A DNA stretch of 64,000 bases. Source: Acinetobacter gyllenbergii CIP 110306 = MTCC 11365. Its GTDB lineage: Bacteria; Pseudomonadota; Gammaproteobacteria; Pseudomonadales; Moraxellaceae. A program made the position numbers and the translations under genes. The notes below the pieces were generated by a model. That model was not told the origin of the DNA and made no database searches. It saw only the letters and a list, made by a program, of their open reading frames with translations. Of the stretch, positions 52,777-63,718 are shown piece by piece. The DNA is taken from NCBI RefSeq assembly GCF_000413855.1, contig NZ_ATGG01000061.1, forward strand, positions 1 through 64,000, read 5' to 3'. The number at the start of each line of letters is the position of its first letter. Within the stretch, counting starts at the first letter, position 1.

Positions 52777-55700
52777 TTAAATTTTACAGCCTTTGTTAAA
52801 CTGATTAATCATCGTTTCGCGATCAATTAGTCTTCCACGCGATACATTTGTGGTACTTCCTCTATGACCTTGATTTGAATGAAAATGCTCATTATATGCA
52901 TTTGGCATAGGGCTACTATTTGGATGCTTTGGGTTTTCTAAGAATACAATATTTCTTGGGTCACCTTTCCAATTTTCTCCTAATGCTCCATTATTTTTTA
53001 CACTATTGATATGATGTCCTGTATAACCTAAATTTGACATTACCGAAGACAACTTTCCTTTTCCACTTCCACTAGGTGTACGTAATATTGCACTTAATTC
53101 AGTTGCACTCCAATCTCTTGTTCCACTACCTGTTGTTTGGATCAACTGCTTTTCTAAGGCCCATGCCCTATCAATTGCATCCTGTCTACTTCCAGCCATT
53201 GGAGTGACTTTATCAGGCTTATATCTCACTAAGTTACAAGGTGCCAATCCATATGGATCTATCCACTGTACTGGGTTAGCAGTATATGCATAAATATTTA
53301 TACCACCAAGCAACCCTATGGGATCTTTACTAACAAACCGCCCCACATAAGGTGAATAATAACGATGCCTATTGTAATGCAGCCCAGTTTCTTCATCAAA
53401 ATACTGCCCTTGAAAACGAATGTTATTACTGATGATTTCTGAGTTTTCAAAGAAATTGGATTTAGCCTTCTCAGTCTTACACTCACCCCACGCCTTATAC
53501 TCAGCCTTCCAAATGATCGTACCAGACTGATCACTCATTTCCTGTGGTGTACCCAAATGATCACAATGGTAGAACCTGATATCATCAAAGTCTCGGCTTT
53601 GTTTCATCGTTTTCCACAAGGGATCTTTGTAGACACTGTACTGCTGATCTGTCCAATCTGGGGTTTGGTGTAATTCTATCGGACTTGAATACACCGCTTG
53701 TAACATCGGTACAAAGCTGTCTTTTTCGTAAATGTAGTGTTTAGTTGCTTGCTCTGTCGATTCATAGGCAAGTGTATCGCCATCCCAACCATAGATAATA
53801 TTATGTTCATCCCCTGTATGATGCTGCTTACTACGTTTTTGGATACGGCGACCTAACGCATCATAGCGATACTCTGCAGTAAATTGGCTGTTTCGACTCT
53901 TGATCATTCGCCCATAGACATCCCATTCAAGGTTTAAATCACCCTGACTGGATTTTTGTCGAATCAATTGCCCATATGCATCATACTGGTATTGTTGGTC
54001 TAAGTATTCCTTTACAACATTGTTGACGAGTCGGTTATAACCATAGCCTTTTTGTTCCGCTATATGTTGATGGCTTTTGGCTTTATCATCGTTGTAACGA
54101 TTAATAATATTGCTGGCAGGGTCAAAACTAAAGGTTTCTTTACCGAGTTTACTACTGGCTTCAAGTAAGCGTCCAACAGGGTCATATTTATATGCAATGT
54201 TGCCACGACGTGTATCTTTGATCGCAGTCAGCTCACCTGTTTTATCGTATTGATATAGTCGTTGTACCAATTGGCTAGTTTGTTGTAGTGCATTGTTCTT
54301 TTCTTGGTTTGGGACTTTGTATTGGTTTTGGTAACCATTGTCATGCTCATTGAGCATGATTTGGCTGTGTAATCGCCCTGCTAAGTCAAACTGTTGCTCT
54401 TGGCTAACCCCATTTGCATAGTGGCGAACAACTTCACGATGTAGGTCATCTCGCTCAAAACTCACCAAATCCTGTCCATTCACAATCAGGCTTTGTACAT
54501 GACCTGTACCATAGGTCAGCCAATCTATATTTTGTCCATCAGGGCGTATGGTTTTGATTCGATCATTGATTTCATCATAATTATGCTTCCATACCGCTGT
54601 CTTATGCGTTTTATAATCCTGTTGGTGTTCTTTGATTACATTGCCAGCAGCATCGTAGAACCACTGTAAATTACTCTCGGCATTTTTTGCTTGTATGAGA
54701 TTACCTAAATAATCATAAGCAAATTCTTCGGTTTGTTTTGCTTCAAGCTCTAAACCATCGTGACCATAGCCTGCTGTTCGTTGTTCCAAACGTCCCATAC
54801 TGTCAAAAATGAATTGTTGAATTCGATCTTTGGGTGCTGCACGATCTTTCAGATCTTGCCCATAGGCAGATGCAACTTCAATACTTGTAGTCAAACGACC
54901 ATTCAATTCATCGTATTGATAAAGAGTTTCTTTAGCATCAAAATCGATTTCTTTAACTAAGCGCCCGCCTGCATCATAAATGAATTCGTAGTTTGCACCA
55001 TTTTCATTGGTTAATCGCTTTAAACGGCTTAAACGATCCCATTGATATTTTAAAGTATGATTTAAAGCATCTGTGCGTTTGCTAATTAATCCAGCTGCAT
55101 CATATTCATATTTCGTGATGTGTTGCTTCGGATCTATATGAGCAAGCAATCGTCCTTCAGCATCATGCACAAAATGTTCTATAGAACCATCAGCATGCTT
55201 AATTTTTTCTAATTGCCCAAAGGCATTTAAGGCTAAACCGTTGATCAAAGGTTCACGTTTTTCTGTAGTCAATTCAGTGTAGAAATATTCAACTTTTTGT
55301 TTTAATGCATTTTCAACAGACTTAACTCGTCCTCGCTCATCATATTGCCATTGGGTTACTTTGCCTGAACAATCGGTATAACTCAGTAAATTGCCTTGAT
55401 CATCATATTCTAAAGCTTTACGTCCGCCTTTAGCATCAGTGATATTGGTCACTAACCCCATTGCGTTATAGGCATAGGCTGTTTCATGTTTTAGTGGATC
55501 AATTTCTTTGATTAAATTACCCGAACCGTCGTATTGTTTAAACCAGCGACCTTGCTCTGCATCGACCATCCCAATCAAATTATCTTTGTCATCATATTCA
55601 AAGTAAGTTGTTGCACCATCTGCTTGCGTTGTCGTAAGGACATTACCTCGTTCATCATAGCTATAAACTGTTTCTGTGCCATCTGTAGCCACATGTGAGG

Positions 55701-57702
55701 TAATATTTTTTGCATCATCCCTAAAAAACCATTCCTGTAAATTATCTGGATAAATAATACGATAGGTATAGCCTGTAATGCCGTAGTAATGTTCGGTCAC
55801 ATTACCATCTATATCAGTTACGGTAGTAACACGTACATTCTCATCCCACTCAAGTTTTCTTGCCGAACTATAATCATCAGCCCACTCTTCAATAGCCTTT
55901 GAGCTTGGTAATTTTCCATCCCATTTCAAATTCATACCACGTTTTGTCAAGTCTGTATAACGAGTAAGAAGATGGTGTTGGTAGGTATATTGGTAAGAAG
56001 CACCAAATTCATTGGTTGCTTGGATCAGATCAGCTTGATCATTGTATAGATATGCAGATAACTGACGTTCTAATTGCCCATCCTTCACCAACCATATTTC
56101 ATCAACCAATTTGTTTTGATTCAGCTTTAAAGCAAGGTGCGCTAAGATATTTTGCTCTTGTTTAAATATAATATCGGATAAATAGCTTTCATCATCAATG
56201 CGATGATCATAACGTAAACCTACGCTAAATCCATTTTGGCGCTCTATAGAAACTAGTCTAAATTCATTTTTATATTTTTGGTAATAACGAGATTCATTTG
56301 AACCAAATGTAATTGCACGAATATCATCAGAAACTACTGTATAGGTAAAAGTTTCAATTTCATCGTAAAAGCTTTGCCCAACCTTTAATTCACGTAGCTT
56401 GATAGGACGACCATCTATTCCAATATACTCCCAACCTTTCAGTTCAATATTTTGTTTTGGTTCTTTTTCATTATATTGACTACATTGTACAATTTTACTG
56501 CTAAATGGCGTGGTCCAACGTGCGCCAAATATGGATTGGTCATACTGATATAGGTTCGAAATATAAGAACGAGCCAGTGGCTCAACCACTAATGGATGAA
56601 TCAGTGCATCATCATGCGTTAAAAACTCAGTTCCCATTGCAAATGAGATAGAACCGCCTGTTCCACCCTTACAGTTTTTACATTTATTGGCATTTTTAGT
56701 TGCAGGATGTTCATCCCTAGATTTTTCTAATTTATTATTGTTCTTTGCATTTTTTGCCTGCGTTGTCTGTGTGTTTTTCACTTGAGTTGACTTCGTCTTT
56801 CTGAATCGAGAAGCGCCTAATCTCAATATCTCAAATAACCATCCTATTGTTTGCGGTTCAGCTTTATTTCCTAGTTTTCTGATTTTGGCATTGGCAGTCA
56901 CACCTACTTTACTGATTGTTGCACCCACATTTAAAACGGGCTGTTTTAAATGTGGCGGAACAAGCATTGAAACGACTTTAGCATTGTTATTTACATTAGT
57001 TTTAAACAGTGCCTTACCCCAGTTTTCAGTCATATAAACTAAGTTTTTACCTGCTCGGACAAGATCTCCACTTTTTAATCCTTTAGCAACTCCTGCAGCT
57101 TGTTGTTGTGCCCGTGTCGCATTTGCACCAGCATTGGTAAACACTTTACCCTGTGTCACCACACGAACAATTCCTCCATTAATTTCAGTAGTTGCTCCTT
57201 GAATGGTATTTCCACATGATCCTAAAATAGAGTTGAGTTGCGTCAAACCCGATGCACAAAATTTTTCAATATTCCCTGCAACTTGATCATTTAAATGTTT
57301 ACCAATAACAGTAATTACCGCTTCAGCTAACGCAGCTTTTCCAACCCTCTTTACTTCTTGGCGTACTAAAAACAATGCAGGTCGAGCTGAGGTACGAATT
57401 GCTGTTGTACCTGGTACAGGAGCAACACCTATTAAATCAATACCTACAGTTGTCCAATCAAAAACATCAGCATTCTGATAACCTTTTTCATAAATTTGGA
57501 AAATGTCTGTAACTACATCAATTGCAGCCATAACATTCCCAATAATCGGTACAGTCCCTAATACATTGCTAACTAAGTTCAAACCAACGAGTTGGTGAGT
57601 ATGGTCTAGTAACCACTTATCAATTTTTTGCTTTGAATTATTGATATCTTTAATAGATACTTCATTGAGGGGTTTTACAACTTCTGTTTTTGGTTGAGCC
57701 AT
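52777..57702 (-). CDS. Rhs-family type VI effector with GHH/HNH-type nuclease tip
   Basis: 1641 aa. The N-terminus has hydrophobic segments at about 40-70 and 85-105 (LVSNVLGTVPIIGNVMAAIDVV), then a linker with CKNCK and GGSISFAMGTEFLTHDDALI. RHS/YD repeats span about 380-1470 (for example YDERGNVLTTTQADG). The core ends SPYVGRFVSKDPIGLLGG and WIDPYGL, the self-cleavage site. The 155-aa tip contains GHHINSVKNN, GDPRNIVFLENP and HFHSNQGHRG, the GHH-type HNH/EndoVII nuclease pattern, so it should cut DNA in target cells. No PAAR domain or Eag chaperone is present. The gene lies 15 bp after vgrG. Confidence 0.85.
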   Translation of the reverse strand: MAQPKTEVVKPLNEVSIKDINNSKQKIDKWLLDHTHQLVGLNLVSNVLGTVPIIGNVMAAIDVVTDIFQIYEKGYQNADVFDWTTVGIDLIGVAPVPGTTAIRTSARPALFLVRQEVKRVGKAALAEAVITVIGKHLNDQVAGNIEKFCASGLTQLNSILGSCGNTIQGATTEINGGIVRVVTQGKVFTNAGANATRAQQQAAGVAKGLKSGDLVRAGKNLVYMTENWGKALFKTNVNNNAKVVSMLVPPHLKQPVLNVGATISKVGVTANAKIRKLGNKAEPQTIGWLFEILRLGASRFRKTKSTQVKNTQTTQAKNAKNNNKLEKSRDEHPATKNANKCKNCKGGTGGSISFAMGTEFLTHDDALIHPLVVEPLARSYISNLYQYDQSIFGARWTTPFSSKIVQCSQYNEKEPKQNIELKGWEYIGIDGRPIKLRELKVGQSFYDEIETFTYTVVSDDIRAITFGSNESRYYQKYKNEFRLVSIERQNGFSVGLRYDHRIDDESYLSDIIFKQEQNILAHLALKLNQNKLVDEIWLVKDGQLERQLSAYLYNDQADLIQATNEFGASYQYTYQHHLLTRYTDLTKRGMNLKWDGKLPSSKAIEEWADDYSSARKLEWDENVRVTTVTDIDGNVTEHYYGITGYTYRIIYPDNLQEWFFRDDAKNITSHVATDGTETVYSYDERGNVLTTTQADGATTYFEYDDKDNLIGMVDAEQGRWFKQYDGSGNLIKEIDPLKHETAYAYNAMGLVTNITDAKGGRKALEYDDQGNLLSYTDCSGKVTQWQYDERGRVKSVENALKQKVEYFYTELTTEKREPLINGLALNAFGQLEKIKHADGSIEHFVHDAEGRLLAHIDPKQHITKYEYDAAGLISKRTDALNHTLKYQWDRLSRLKRLTNENGANYEFIYDAGGRLVKEIDFDAKETLYQYDELNGRLTTSIEVASAYGQDLKDRAAPKDRIQQFIFDSMGRLEQRTAGYGHDGLELEAKQTEEFAYDYLGNLIQAKNAESNLQWFYDAAGNVIKEHQQDYKTHKTAVWKHNYDEINDRIKTIRPDGQNIDWLTYGTGHVQSLIVNGQDLVSFERDDLHREVVRHYANGVSQEQQFDLAGRLHSQIMLNEHDNGYQNQYKVPNQEKNNALQQTSQLVQRLYQYDKTGELTAIKDTRRGNIAYKYDPVGRLLEASSKLGKETFSFDPASNIINRYNDDKAKSHQHIAEQKGYGYNRLVNNVVKEYLDQQYQYDAYGQLIRQKSSQGDLNLEWDVYGRMIKSRNSQFTAEYRYDALGRRIQKRSKQHHTGDEHNIIYGWDGDTLAYESTEQATKHYIYEKDSFVPMLQAVYSSPIELHQTPDWTDQQYSVYKDPLWKTMKQSRDFDDIRFYHCDHLGTPQEMSDQSGTIIWKAEYKAWGECKTEKAKSNFFENSEIISNNIRFQGQYFDEETGLHYNRHRYYSPYVGRFVSKDPIGLLGGINIYAYTANPVQWIDPYGLAPCNLVRYKPDKVTPMAGSRQDAIDRAWALEKQLIQTTGSGTRDWSATELSAILRTPSGSGKGKLSSVMSNLGYTGHHINSVKNNGALGENWKGDPRNIVFLENPKHPNSSPMPNAYNEHFHSNQGHRGSTTNVSRGRLIDRETMINQFNKGCKI

Positions 57703-57717
57703 TGTATTTTTTCTCTA

Positions 57718-60700
57718 TTAGTTCTTATCAAATGGGCTTTTTAAATATTGCGGTAAAACATTTGTTGTTATGCCGCTGATATTTGAAGGATTAACTTCAC
57801 TTTTTTGCGAAGCAACAAATCCCCCACCTAAACTAGCTAGGCTACCATTTGATTTTGTATTCGGTAATAAACTTGAAATTTTCTCTGATACCACACCCTG
57901 TAATTGATTATTGAGCATTGGTAGCAAAGTTTTAGCACCATCAGATTTAATTTTTTGTGCTAATTGAATATTCTTCATTAAGGTTTTGGGGTCAGTAAGT
58001 TGCTTGGTAAAACCACCTAATGCAGTTTGAGCTTTTTTACTCACACTGGCTAAAAGTGATTCAGATTGTTCTAAATCTTCATCATTTTTATTAGGCCATT
58101 CAACTTCACGTTTAAAATCACTCGACTTATCCCAAGGATCACGTTGATCATCTTCAAATACAACTTTTACTGCACCTGTTGCCAAGCCTGAAACTCGAGC
58201 AAAGCCTTTATCATCCAGATTACCTTTAACGACTTTCCCTAAAGTATCTGTCACGGTGTAGCCTGCACCTTTTACAAATTCGCCATGTGCATAATCATGG
58301 ATAAGTTCCAAAACACCTTGAGCACGTTTTGGTGGTGGTGGCAAACTGGATTGAGTACTGACACTTGAGCCACTCATAAACAAATGCTGCCCCGCCTTCA
58401 CCTCAAACTTGCCACCCGTCACAGGAAAAATACCTGAGCCATTCAGTTTGATTTGAGAACCACCCGCGGTAATTACAATTTCTTTCGGACTGCTAATCTG
58501 AATCTGACTTTCAGTGGAAATGATCTGGATGCCTTGTTTGGCGAGCAAATCCAGTCCATCTGACTGAGCCTGAACCTCAAACTTGCCTTTGGCAGCCACC
58601 TGCTTAATTCCATTCTGAGCAGCAAACAGGCTAATTCGATTTTGAGCATGGCCAATCAGATTCTTCTGCGTACTCAGGTTAATACTATCGCCTGCAATCT
58701 GATTGATTTGCCCATCTGCAGACACATGAATATCTTCATTGCTGCTTAAACCAATGCCTGCTGGCGAATGAAGCAACAACAACGCTTTATTAAATTTGGC
58801 AATCTTTGCTTCAATCTGTTCTGCAAACTCTTTTAACTGTTCTAAAGACTCAATTTCATCGGTCTGTTGATTCTTGGCGACTTCACTTAAAGCCTTGGCA
58901 TTGTTCTGATTGCCTTCTAGCTGTTGCTTGGCGGGTTCGGCATCGAGATGCTCTCCTTGCGCCTGATCCTGCTTTTGGGTACTGAGCAGTAAACCATTGC
59001 CTGCACGCACTGCACCCCATTGATCGGTCCGTAGCTCAAAACCCTCACCCCGATCTTCACTTTCAGCCTTATCTTTTGGATGGCTGAGTTTACCCAGATT
59101 CAGTTGGCTGGCGGCATGGCTGCTTTGCAGTTGCGCACTGATTTGTCCTGTGGTGTCATCAAAGCGTAACTGGTTAAAGCCTTCACCTTGATACTCTTTG
59201 GATTTGATCCCTGCCAGTTTTTTGGTATCAGGTAGTTTACCGGCATGGTCAAACTTGGTCGGGCTACGCTGTGCTTCATGAATCCGCCCAACCACAAAGG
59301 GCCGATCAATATCGCCATCAAAGAAATCAATCACTACGATTTCACCAATCCTAGGCAAGAATCGTGCACCGTAGCCTTCACCAGCCCACGGCGTTAATAC
59401 ATCGACCCATGCAGAGTCAGTATCGTTGTCATTGGCACCGGCACCGCTATCATGACTGTGGTCATCTGCTCGGGTAAACAGGAAGCGAACTTTAATCCGT
59501 CCCCATTCATCCACATAAATTTCGTCACCGCTTGGCCCCACCACTTTGGCACGTTGTGGGTGTGTCGCAGGTCGATGTTGTAACGGGTTATATTCAGGAA
59601 CTAGACCAATATTGCGTCGTTGTAATATCAATTGATTGGCTTGGCGTTCATCCGAAACCGCATGCTGAAAAGGGCTGCTTTGCCAATTGCTTTGTTGAAG
59701 CAAAGCTGCGACTTGATCCGTTAAATCTTTAGGCAGGTTATTTTGGTTATAGAACGTTTTTGAACTGATCAGAAACTCTTTATCTGCACCCTGATGCTGA
59801 TCAATTTCAGGATGTTCATTGAGTTCAAACCAATAACCCACTGGAGTATCGCGAACGGTTGATGTCGCAACAAACTGCTTGGCCTGTGAGTCATAATACT
59901 GACTTAAGTTCTGATTCAGTTTTTCAATTTGAGCATTACCCGCTTTGGTCGCGCCATCCTCACCTTTTAAATCCTGAATCCAAGCAGGTGAAAAATGCCA
60001 TGCCTGTTCTAAAGCAAGCTGCTGATTATCGTGTTGATCACTCTGATAATGTTTACTCTGAACACTGCCTGCCCCTTCTTCTTGTTCTAAGGCATCCGCT
60101 TGCCAACGCTGTACATGTACCGCACTTGGTTGCAGGGAACGCTGTGCCACAAATGCAGTGATGCTATCTTGTATTTCAGTCGCACTACTACGATGAAAAC
60201 GAATATTACGGCGCTCTAGGGCCTTATATTGATTATTGTCATCAATGAGTCTGAGTTTCTGCGGCTGAATCTGTTCACTTGAACTAGATACTTTCAGCTG
60301 TGCTTCATCAATTAAAGTACTAATGCCTTCCGAAGCCAAAAGCCTTTGAATAAAGTCAAAATCTCGTTCATTATGTTGCATGATGAACGGTCTGACATCG
60401 TAGTCCTTAGTGAGTCCGCTTTTATCAAGAGTCAGGCTGGAAGCAAATAAGGGACTGCGTTGCTGCCATTCAGAAAAAATGGTCTGCACAACATCCACGA
60501 CAGATTTCGCCATAAAAACACGGCTGTTACGACGATGCTTCCACAAGGCGGTCGGGTCTTGTACACCTAAACGATAAATGGTCAGCGAACCATCACTGGC
60601 CCCAATATCAGCTTGGGTAATAATGCCTGAGATACGCGCCAGTTCCGCTTTATCGGTCACGATATCAATGGCCACCTGACTGCCAATAAAACTTTTTAAA

Positions 60701-60888
60701 GGAATAACCGCATTGGTTGAAAGACAGAGTAATTGTAGATCAATGCCATGATTGAGCTGATGCAGACCATCAATACGTTGTAAGAAAACTTGATTATTTA
60801 AAGATGTGTTGGAAAATTGGGCGTGAATCGCACGTTTTTGTGCTGTCAGGCCCAAGCTTTCTAAAGCTTGAAAGATATTATTCGCCAT
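57718..60888 (-). CDS. vgrG: VgrG spike protein of the type VI secretion system
   Basis: 1056 aa. The N-terminal gp27-like part includes HNERDFDFIQRLLASEG near 175. The gp5-like OB domain holds VDEWGRIKVRF, WVDVLTPWAG, GYGARFLPRIGEIVVIDFFDGD and RPFVVGRIH (about 440-545). A DUF2345 beta-helix (about 690-850, with ITAGGSQIKLNGSGI) follows, and then an extension of about 200 residues with an Ig/carboxypeptidase-regulatory-like part (AGYTVTDTLGKVVKGNLDDKGFARVSGL). The extension probably carries the Rhs effector encoded next. No T6SS structural genes lie in the window, so this is a separate vgrG island. Confidence 0.88.
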   Translation of the reverse strand: MANNIFQALESLGLTAQKRAIHAQFSNTSLNNQVFLQRIDGLHQLNHGIDLQLLCLSTNAVIPLKSFIGSQVAIDIVTDKAELARISGIITQADIGASDGSLTIYRLGVQDPTALWKHRRNSRVFMAKSVVDVVQTIFSEWQQRSPLFASSLTLDKSGLTKDYDVRPFIMQHNERDFDFIQRLLASEGISTLIDEAQLKVSSSSEQIQPQKLRLIDDNNQYKALERRNIRFHRSSATEIQDSITAFVAQRSLQPSAVHVQRWQADALEQEEGAGSVQSKHYQSDQHDNQQLALEQAWHFSPAWIQDLKGEDGATKAGNAQIEKLNQNLSQYYDSQAKQFVATSTVRDTPVGYWFELNEHPEIDQHQGADKEFLISSKTFYNQNNLPKDLTDQVAALLQQSNWQSSPFQHAVSDERQANQLILQRRNIGLVPEYNPLQHRPATHPQRAKVVGPSGDEIYVDEWGRIKVRFLFTRADDHSHDSGAGANDNDTDSAWVDVLTPWAGEGYGARFLPRIGEIVVIDFFDGDIDRPFVVGRIHEAQRSPTKFDHAGKLPDTKKLAGIKSKEYQGEGFNQLRFDDTTGQISAQLQSSHAASQLNLGKLSHPKDKAESEDRGEGFELRTDQWGAVRAGNGLLLSTQKQDQAQGEHLDAEPAKQQLEGNQNNAKALSEVAKNQQTDEIESLEQLKEFAEQIEAKIAKFNKALLLLHSPAGIGLSSNEDIHVSADGQINQIAGDSINLSTQKNLIGHAQNRISLFAAQNGIKQVAAKGKFEVQAQSDGLDLLAKQGIQIISTESQIQISSPKEIVITAGGSQIKLNGSGIFPVTGGKFEVKAGQHLFMSGSSVSTQSSLPPPPKRAQGVLELIHDYAHGEFVKGAGYTVTDTLGKVVKGNLDDKGFARVSGLATGAVKVVFEDDQRDPWDKSSDFKREVEWPNKNDEDLEQSESLLASVSKKAQTALGGFTKQLTDPKTLMKNIQLAQKIKSDGAKTLLPMLNNQLQGVVSEKISSLLPNTKSNGSLASLGGGFVASQKSEVNPSNISGITTNVLPQYLKSPFDKN

Positions 60889-61199
60889 CTTTTTTTATAG
60901 ATTATCTACTTAAATTTAGCGCATTTTACTCAAAATATCGTTTTAATGTCCATACAGAACCGTCTATTTATGACAATTTGCGTCACTTTTTTGTTCGCTT
61001 TATATTACTGAATCAGGGCGATTAAATTTATACTTTTGAGTTAGATTGTTTTTTACTTAAAATACTTTGATTCACTTTAACTATTTTTATAATAAGCGTT
61101 GCTGCAACTTGCACCTATAGCATCTCAAAAATCTTTTGAATAAAAGCCTATTCTGATGGTTAGGCCTTTATTCACGATTAAAAGTTTATTTTCTGTTGC
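60889..61199. other. Intergenic region upstream of vgrG
   Basis: About 310 bp, A+T-rich. It should hold the vgrG promoter (vgrG reads away on -) and, at its right end, the terminator of the TonB receptor gene. No gene or repeat otherwise. Confidence 0.4.
61141..61165 (-). terminator. Terminator of the TonB receptor gene
   Basis: On the - strand GCCTA (61165-61161) pairs with TAGGC (61150-61146) around a 10-base loop and is followed by TTTTA. It lies 35 bases after the receptor stop. Confidence 0.5.
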
Positions 61200-63440
61200 T
61201 TAAAATTTGGCACGTAGCGATAAAGTTACATTCCGTGGTTCACCCCAATAAACACCATTGTAGAAACCGACCTGTTGATAATATTTTTCATCAAATAAGT
61301 TATTCACTTGTAGGTTTGTACTGAATGATTCGTTAAAGGTATAGCCCATATTGGCACTCGCCAAGAAGTAAGCATCTTGTCGCACATAACCATCAGAGTT
61401 TTTAGGTGCACTGCTCGACTTACTTACGACCTCACTTTGCCAATTCACACCAAAGCCAATATTGAACTTATTTGCGCCGTCCCAGAGCTGTTCAGGGAGT
61501 TTGAAATTGGTGTAGATTTTGACTTGATTCTGAGGAAGGGTTGTTGAAGCCTTCACAGTTTCTGAACTAATACTGTTCACATAGGTATAACCCGCCGTAA
61601 TATTCCATGTCGGTGTAATCCGTCCAATCGCTTCCAGCTCAAAGCCTTCAATTTTTAGGCCTTCACCCGAAGCTTTCATTGGATCACCGCCATCATCGGT
61701 TTTGATACCCGCTGCAATCGCCTCTTCATCACGAACTGCAACATTCTCCTTTTTCGACCAGAATGCAGCAGCGGTTGCCAAAAGTTGGTCATCCAATAAA
61801 CTGGCTTTTAAACCCGCCTCATAGCTTTTACCTGTTTCAGGATCTAGGAAACTGTTATTGCGGTCTTTCTGGCTGCTTGGATTAAACATATCGGTATAAC
61901 TGGCATAAGCAGTGACAATATCGTTAATCGCGTAAGTGGTACCAAAGTAAGGTGTGAAAGCATCGGTTTTCACATCACTCTTGGTACCATTCGTTGCCGA
62001 ATAATCACTATAACGTCCCCCGACAATCAATTTTAGATCATCTGTTAGGTTTAGCTTTAAGGTACTGTATGCACCATAATTACGTTGTTTCGCATCTTTA
62101 GTCGAAGGAATAACCGTGTAGCCTGGTTTAGGTGTTGTATTACCATCCCATGTCCGCCAATCATTGATCACACAGGTATCACCAATATTATTAGAAGGTA
62201 GCGTTACCCCATCCACTTTCTTGGTACAGGTCAATTGATTACTGGCAATACCATCAATGAATCCACCCGGACTATCTGTAGAACGATCAAAGCCATTTCC
62301 ACCAATCACCAATTCATGCTCACGATTAAATAATTTAAACGGCCCACTGGCGAACAACTCTAAGCTGGTCTTTTTAGATTCAGATGTTGGATATACTGTT
62401 GACCAAACCCCAACGCCTGTTCCATCATTTTGGTTAGGAAAACCAGAACCGCCATAAGACATCAACCAGAAACTTTTGGACAATGAATGTGAGGCTGCCG
62501 CCTTGATCATCCAGTCATTTTCAAATTTATAGGTCAAATCAGCAAATACGGTTTTGTCACTTTGGCTAATGGTATTCCAGCGATTGGCCAAGCTGAAATT
62601 GCGCGGTAAATTGGCCAGCGAGCCATCTTGATTCCAGTATGGTACAGTTCCCCACGTTGAACCACGTGGTTGGTTGTCTTGATATTGAAAACCAATACTG
62701 CCTGTTAATTTGTCCGTGATATCAGCTTCAACCATTGCCATCGCCGCCAAGGTTTCCAGAGAGTAATAATCCATATAGGATTCTCCCTCTCGACGTGCGG
62801 CCATCACACGGCTGCGCACACTGCCATCAGCCGTCAAAGGAATTGAAACATCAGCCTCATTGCGAATGGTATTCCAGCGACTAAATGAGGTGGCAACCGA
62901 GCCAGTCAGATCTTTTGCAGGCCGTTTACGAATCATATTGATGGTAGCAGATGGATTTCCCGTAGATCCTGTTAAACCTGTTGCCCCCTTCACGACTTCA
63001 ATACGGTCAAAGAAAAAACTATCAACACGCGGGCTATTCTCTCCAATTGGCATGCCATCAATTTGACGGTTGCTAATCGCATACCCCCGCGCAGAATAGT
63101 TTGAGCGTTCACTATCATTTTTAGTAACTGTGACCCCTGGCGTGGCCGCAAGCACATCATCAATAATATTGAGATTACGTTGCTCAATCTGTTCCCGCGT
63201 AATGACACTGACGGATTGTGGTGTTTCTTTTAAGGAAAGTTTTAGCTTGGAGGATGTGCGAGATGATTTCGCTTGAAAGCTTTCGCTACCTTCCGTTTTT
63301 TCATCCTCGGCTGCAACTTTAATGGTTGGGAGTACGCTTGCGCCCTGTTCTTGCGCCCAAGTGTTATGTGAAAATGCCCCGAAAATCAGAATCGATTTTA
63401 TCGCAATATTTAAAGCAGATTGTTTAAGCTGATTGTTCAT
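61200..63440 (-). CDS. TonB-dependent siderophore receptor
   Basis: 746 aa. Signal peptide about 1-30; plug domain about 60-170 (LKETPQSVSVITREQIEQRNLNIIDDVLAATPGVTV, FDRIEVVKGATGLTGSTGNPSATINMIRKRP); then a 22-strand barrel ending NVTLSLRAKF with the terminal phenylalanine. The plug sequence is that of siderophore receptors (FhuE/FoxA/FpvA group). A cysteine pair (LTCTKK, DTCVIND) marks an external loop. It imports a ferric siderophore with TonB-ExbBD energy. A Fur-like site 21 bp upstream suggests iron repression. The siderophore cannot be named. Confidence 0.85.
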   Translation of the reverse strand: MNNQLKQSALNIAIKSILIFGAFSHNTWAQEQGASVLPTIKVAAEDEKTEGSESFQAKSSRTSSKLKLSLKETPQSVSVITREQIEQRNLNIIDDVLAATPGVTVTKNDSERSNYSARGYAISNRQIDGMPIGENSPRVDSFFFDRIEVVKGATGLTGSTGNPSATINMIRKRPAKDLTGSVATSFSRWNTIRNEADVSIPLTADGSVRSRVMAARREGESYMDYYSLETLAAMAMVEADITDKLTGSIGFQYQDNQPRGSTWGTVPYWNQDGSLANLPRNFSLANRWNTISQSDKTVFADLTYKFENDWMIKAAASHSLSKSFWLMSYGGSGFPNQNDGTGVGVWSTVYPTSESKKTSLELFASGPFKLFNREHELVIGGNGFDRSTDSPGGFIDGIASNQLTCTKKVDGVTLPSNNIGDTCVINDWRTWDGNTTPKPGYTVIPSTKDAKQRNYGAYSTLKLNLTDDLKLIVGGRYSDYSATNGTKSDVKTDAFTPYFGTTYAINDIVTAYASYTDMFNPSSQKDRNNSFLDPETGKSYEAGLKASLLDDQLLATAAAFWSKKENVAVRDEEAIAAGIKTDDGGDPMKASGEGLKIEGFELEAIGRITPTWNITAGYTYVNSISSETVKASTTLPQNQVKIYTNFKLPEQLWDGANKFNIGFGVNWQSEVVSKSSSAPKNSDGYVRQDAYFLASANMGYTFNESFSTNLQVNNLFDEKYYQQVGFYNGVYWGEPRNVTLSLRAKF

Positions 63441-63460
63441 AATGCTGCAATTAATTAAAT

Positions 63461-63479
63461 AAGAATCATTATTATTATC
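63461..63479 (-). promoter_or_regulatory. Fur-box-like site upstream of the TonB receptor
   Basis: Read on the - strand this is GATAATAATAATGATTCTT, matching the 19-bp Fur consensus at 15 positions by my count. It lies 21-39 bp upstream of the start codon, where repressor binding would block transcription when iron is plentiful. Confidence 0.6.
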
Positions 63480-63718
63480 AATATCAATACAAAAATAAAT
63501 ACAGAATTCACAATTGCTTAATATTTATTTGATTTCAGGTAAAAATTGGCTCAAGCCTCGATGGCTGTCATTAATCATTTGATTGATAGATCAAGAAATA
63601 TACATAAATAGCGTACTTGCATTTTTTCAAGCACGACAACGCGCAACACAAAAGTAGCTTGAAAGTCTTAAATGGAGCCAAGCTTAAATTCTATTTATAA
63701 TTATTATTTTTCAATCAC

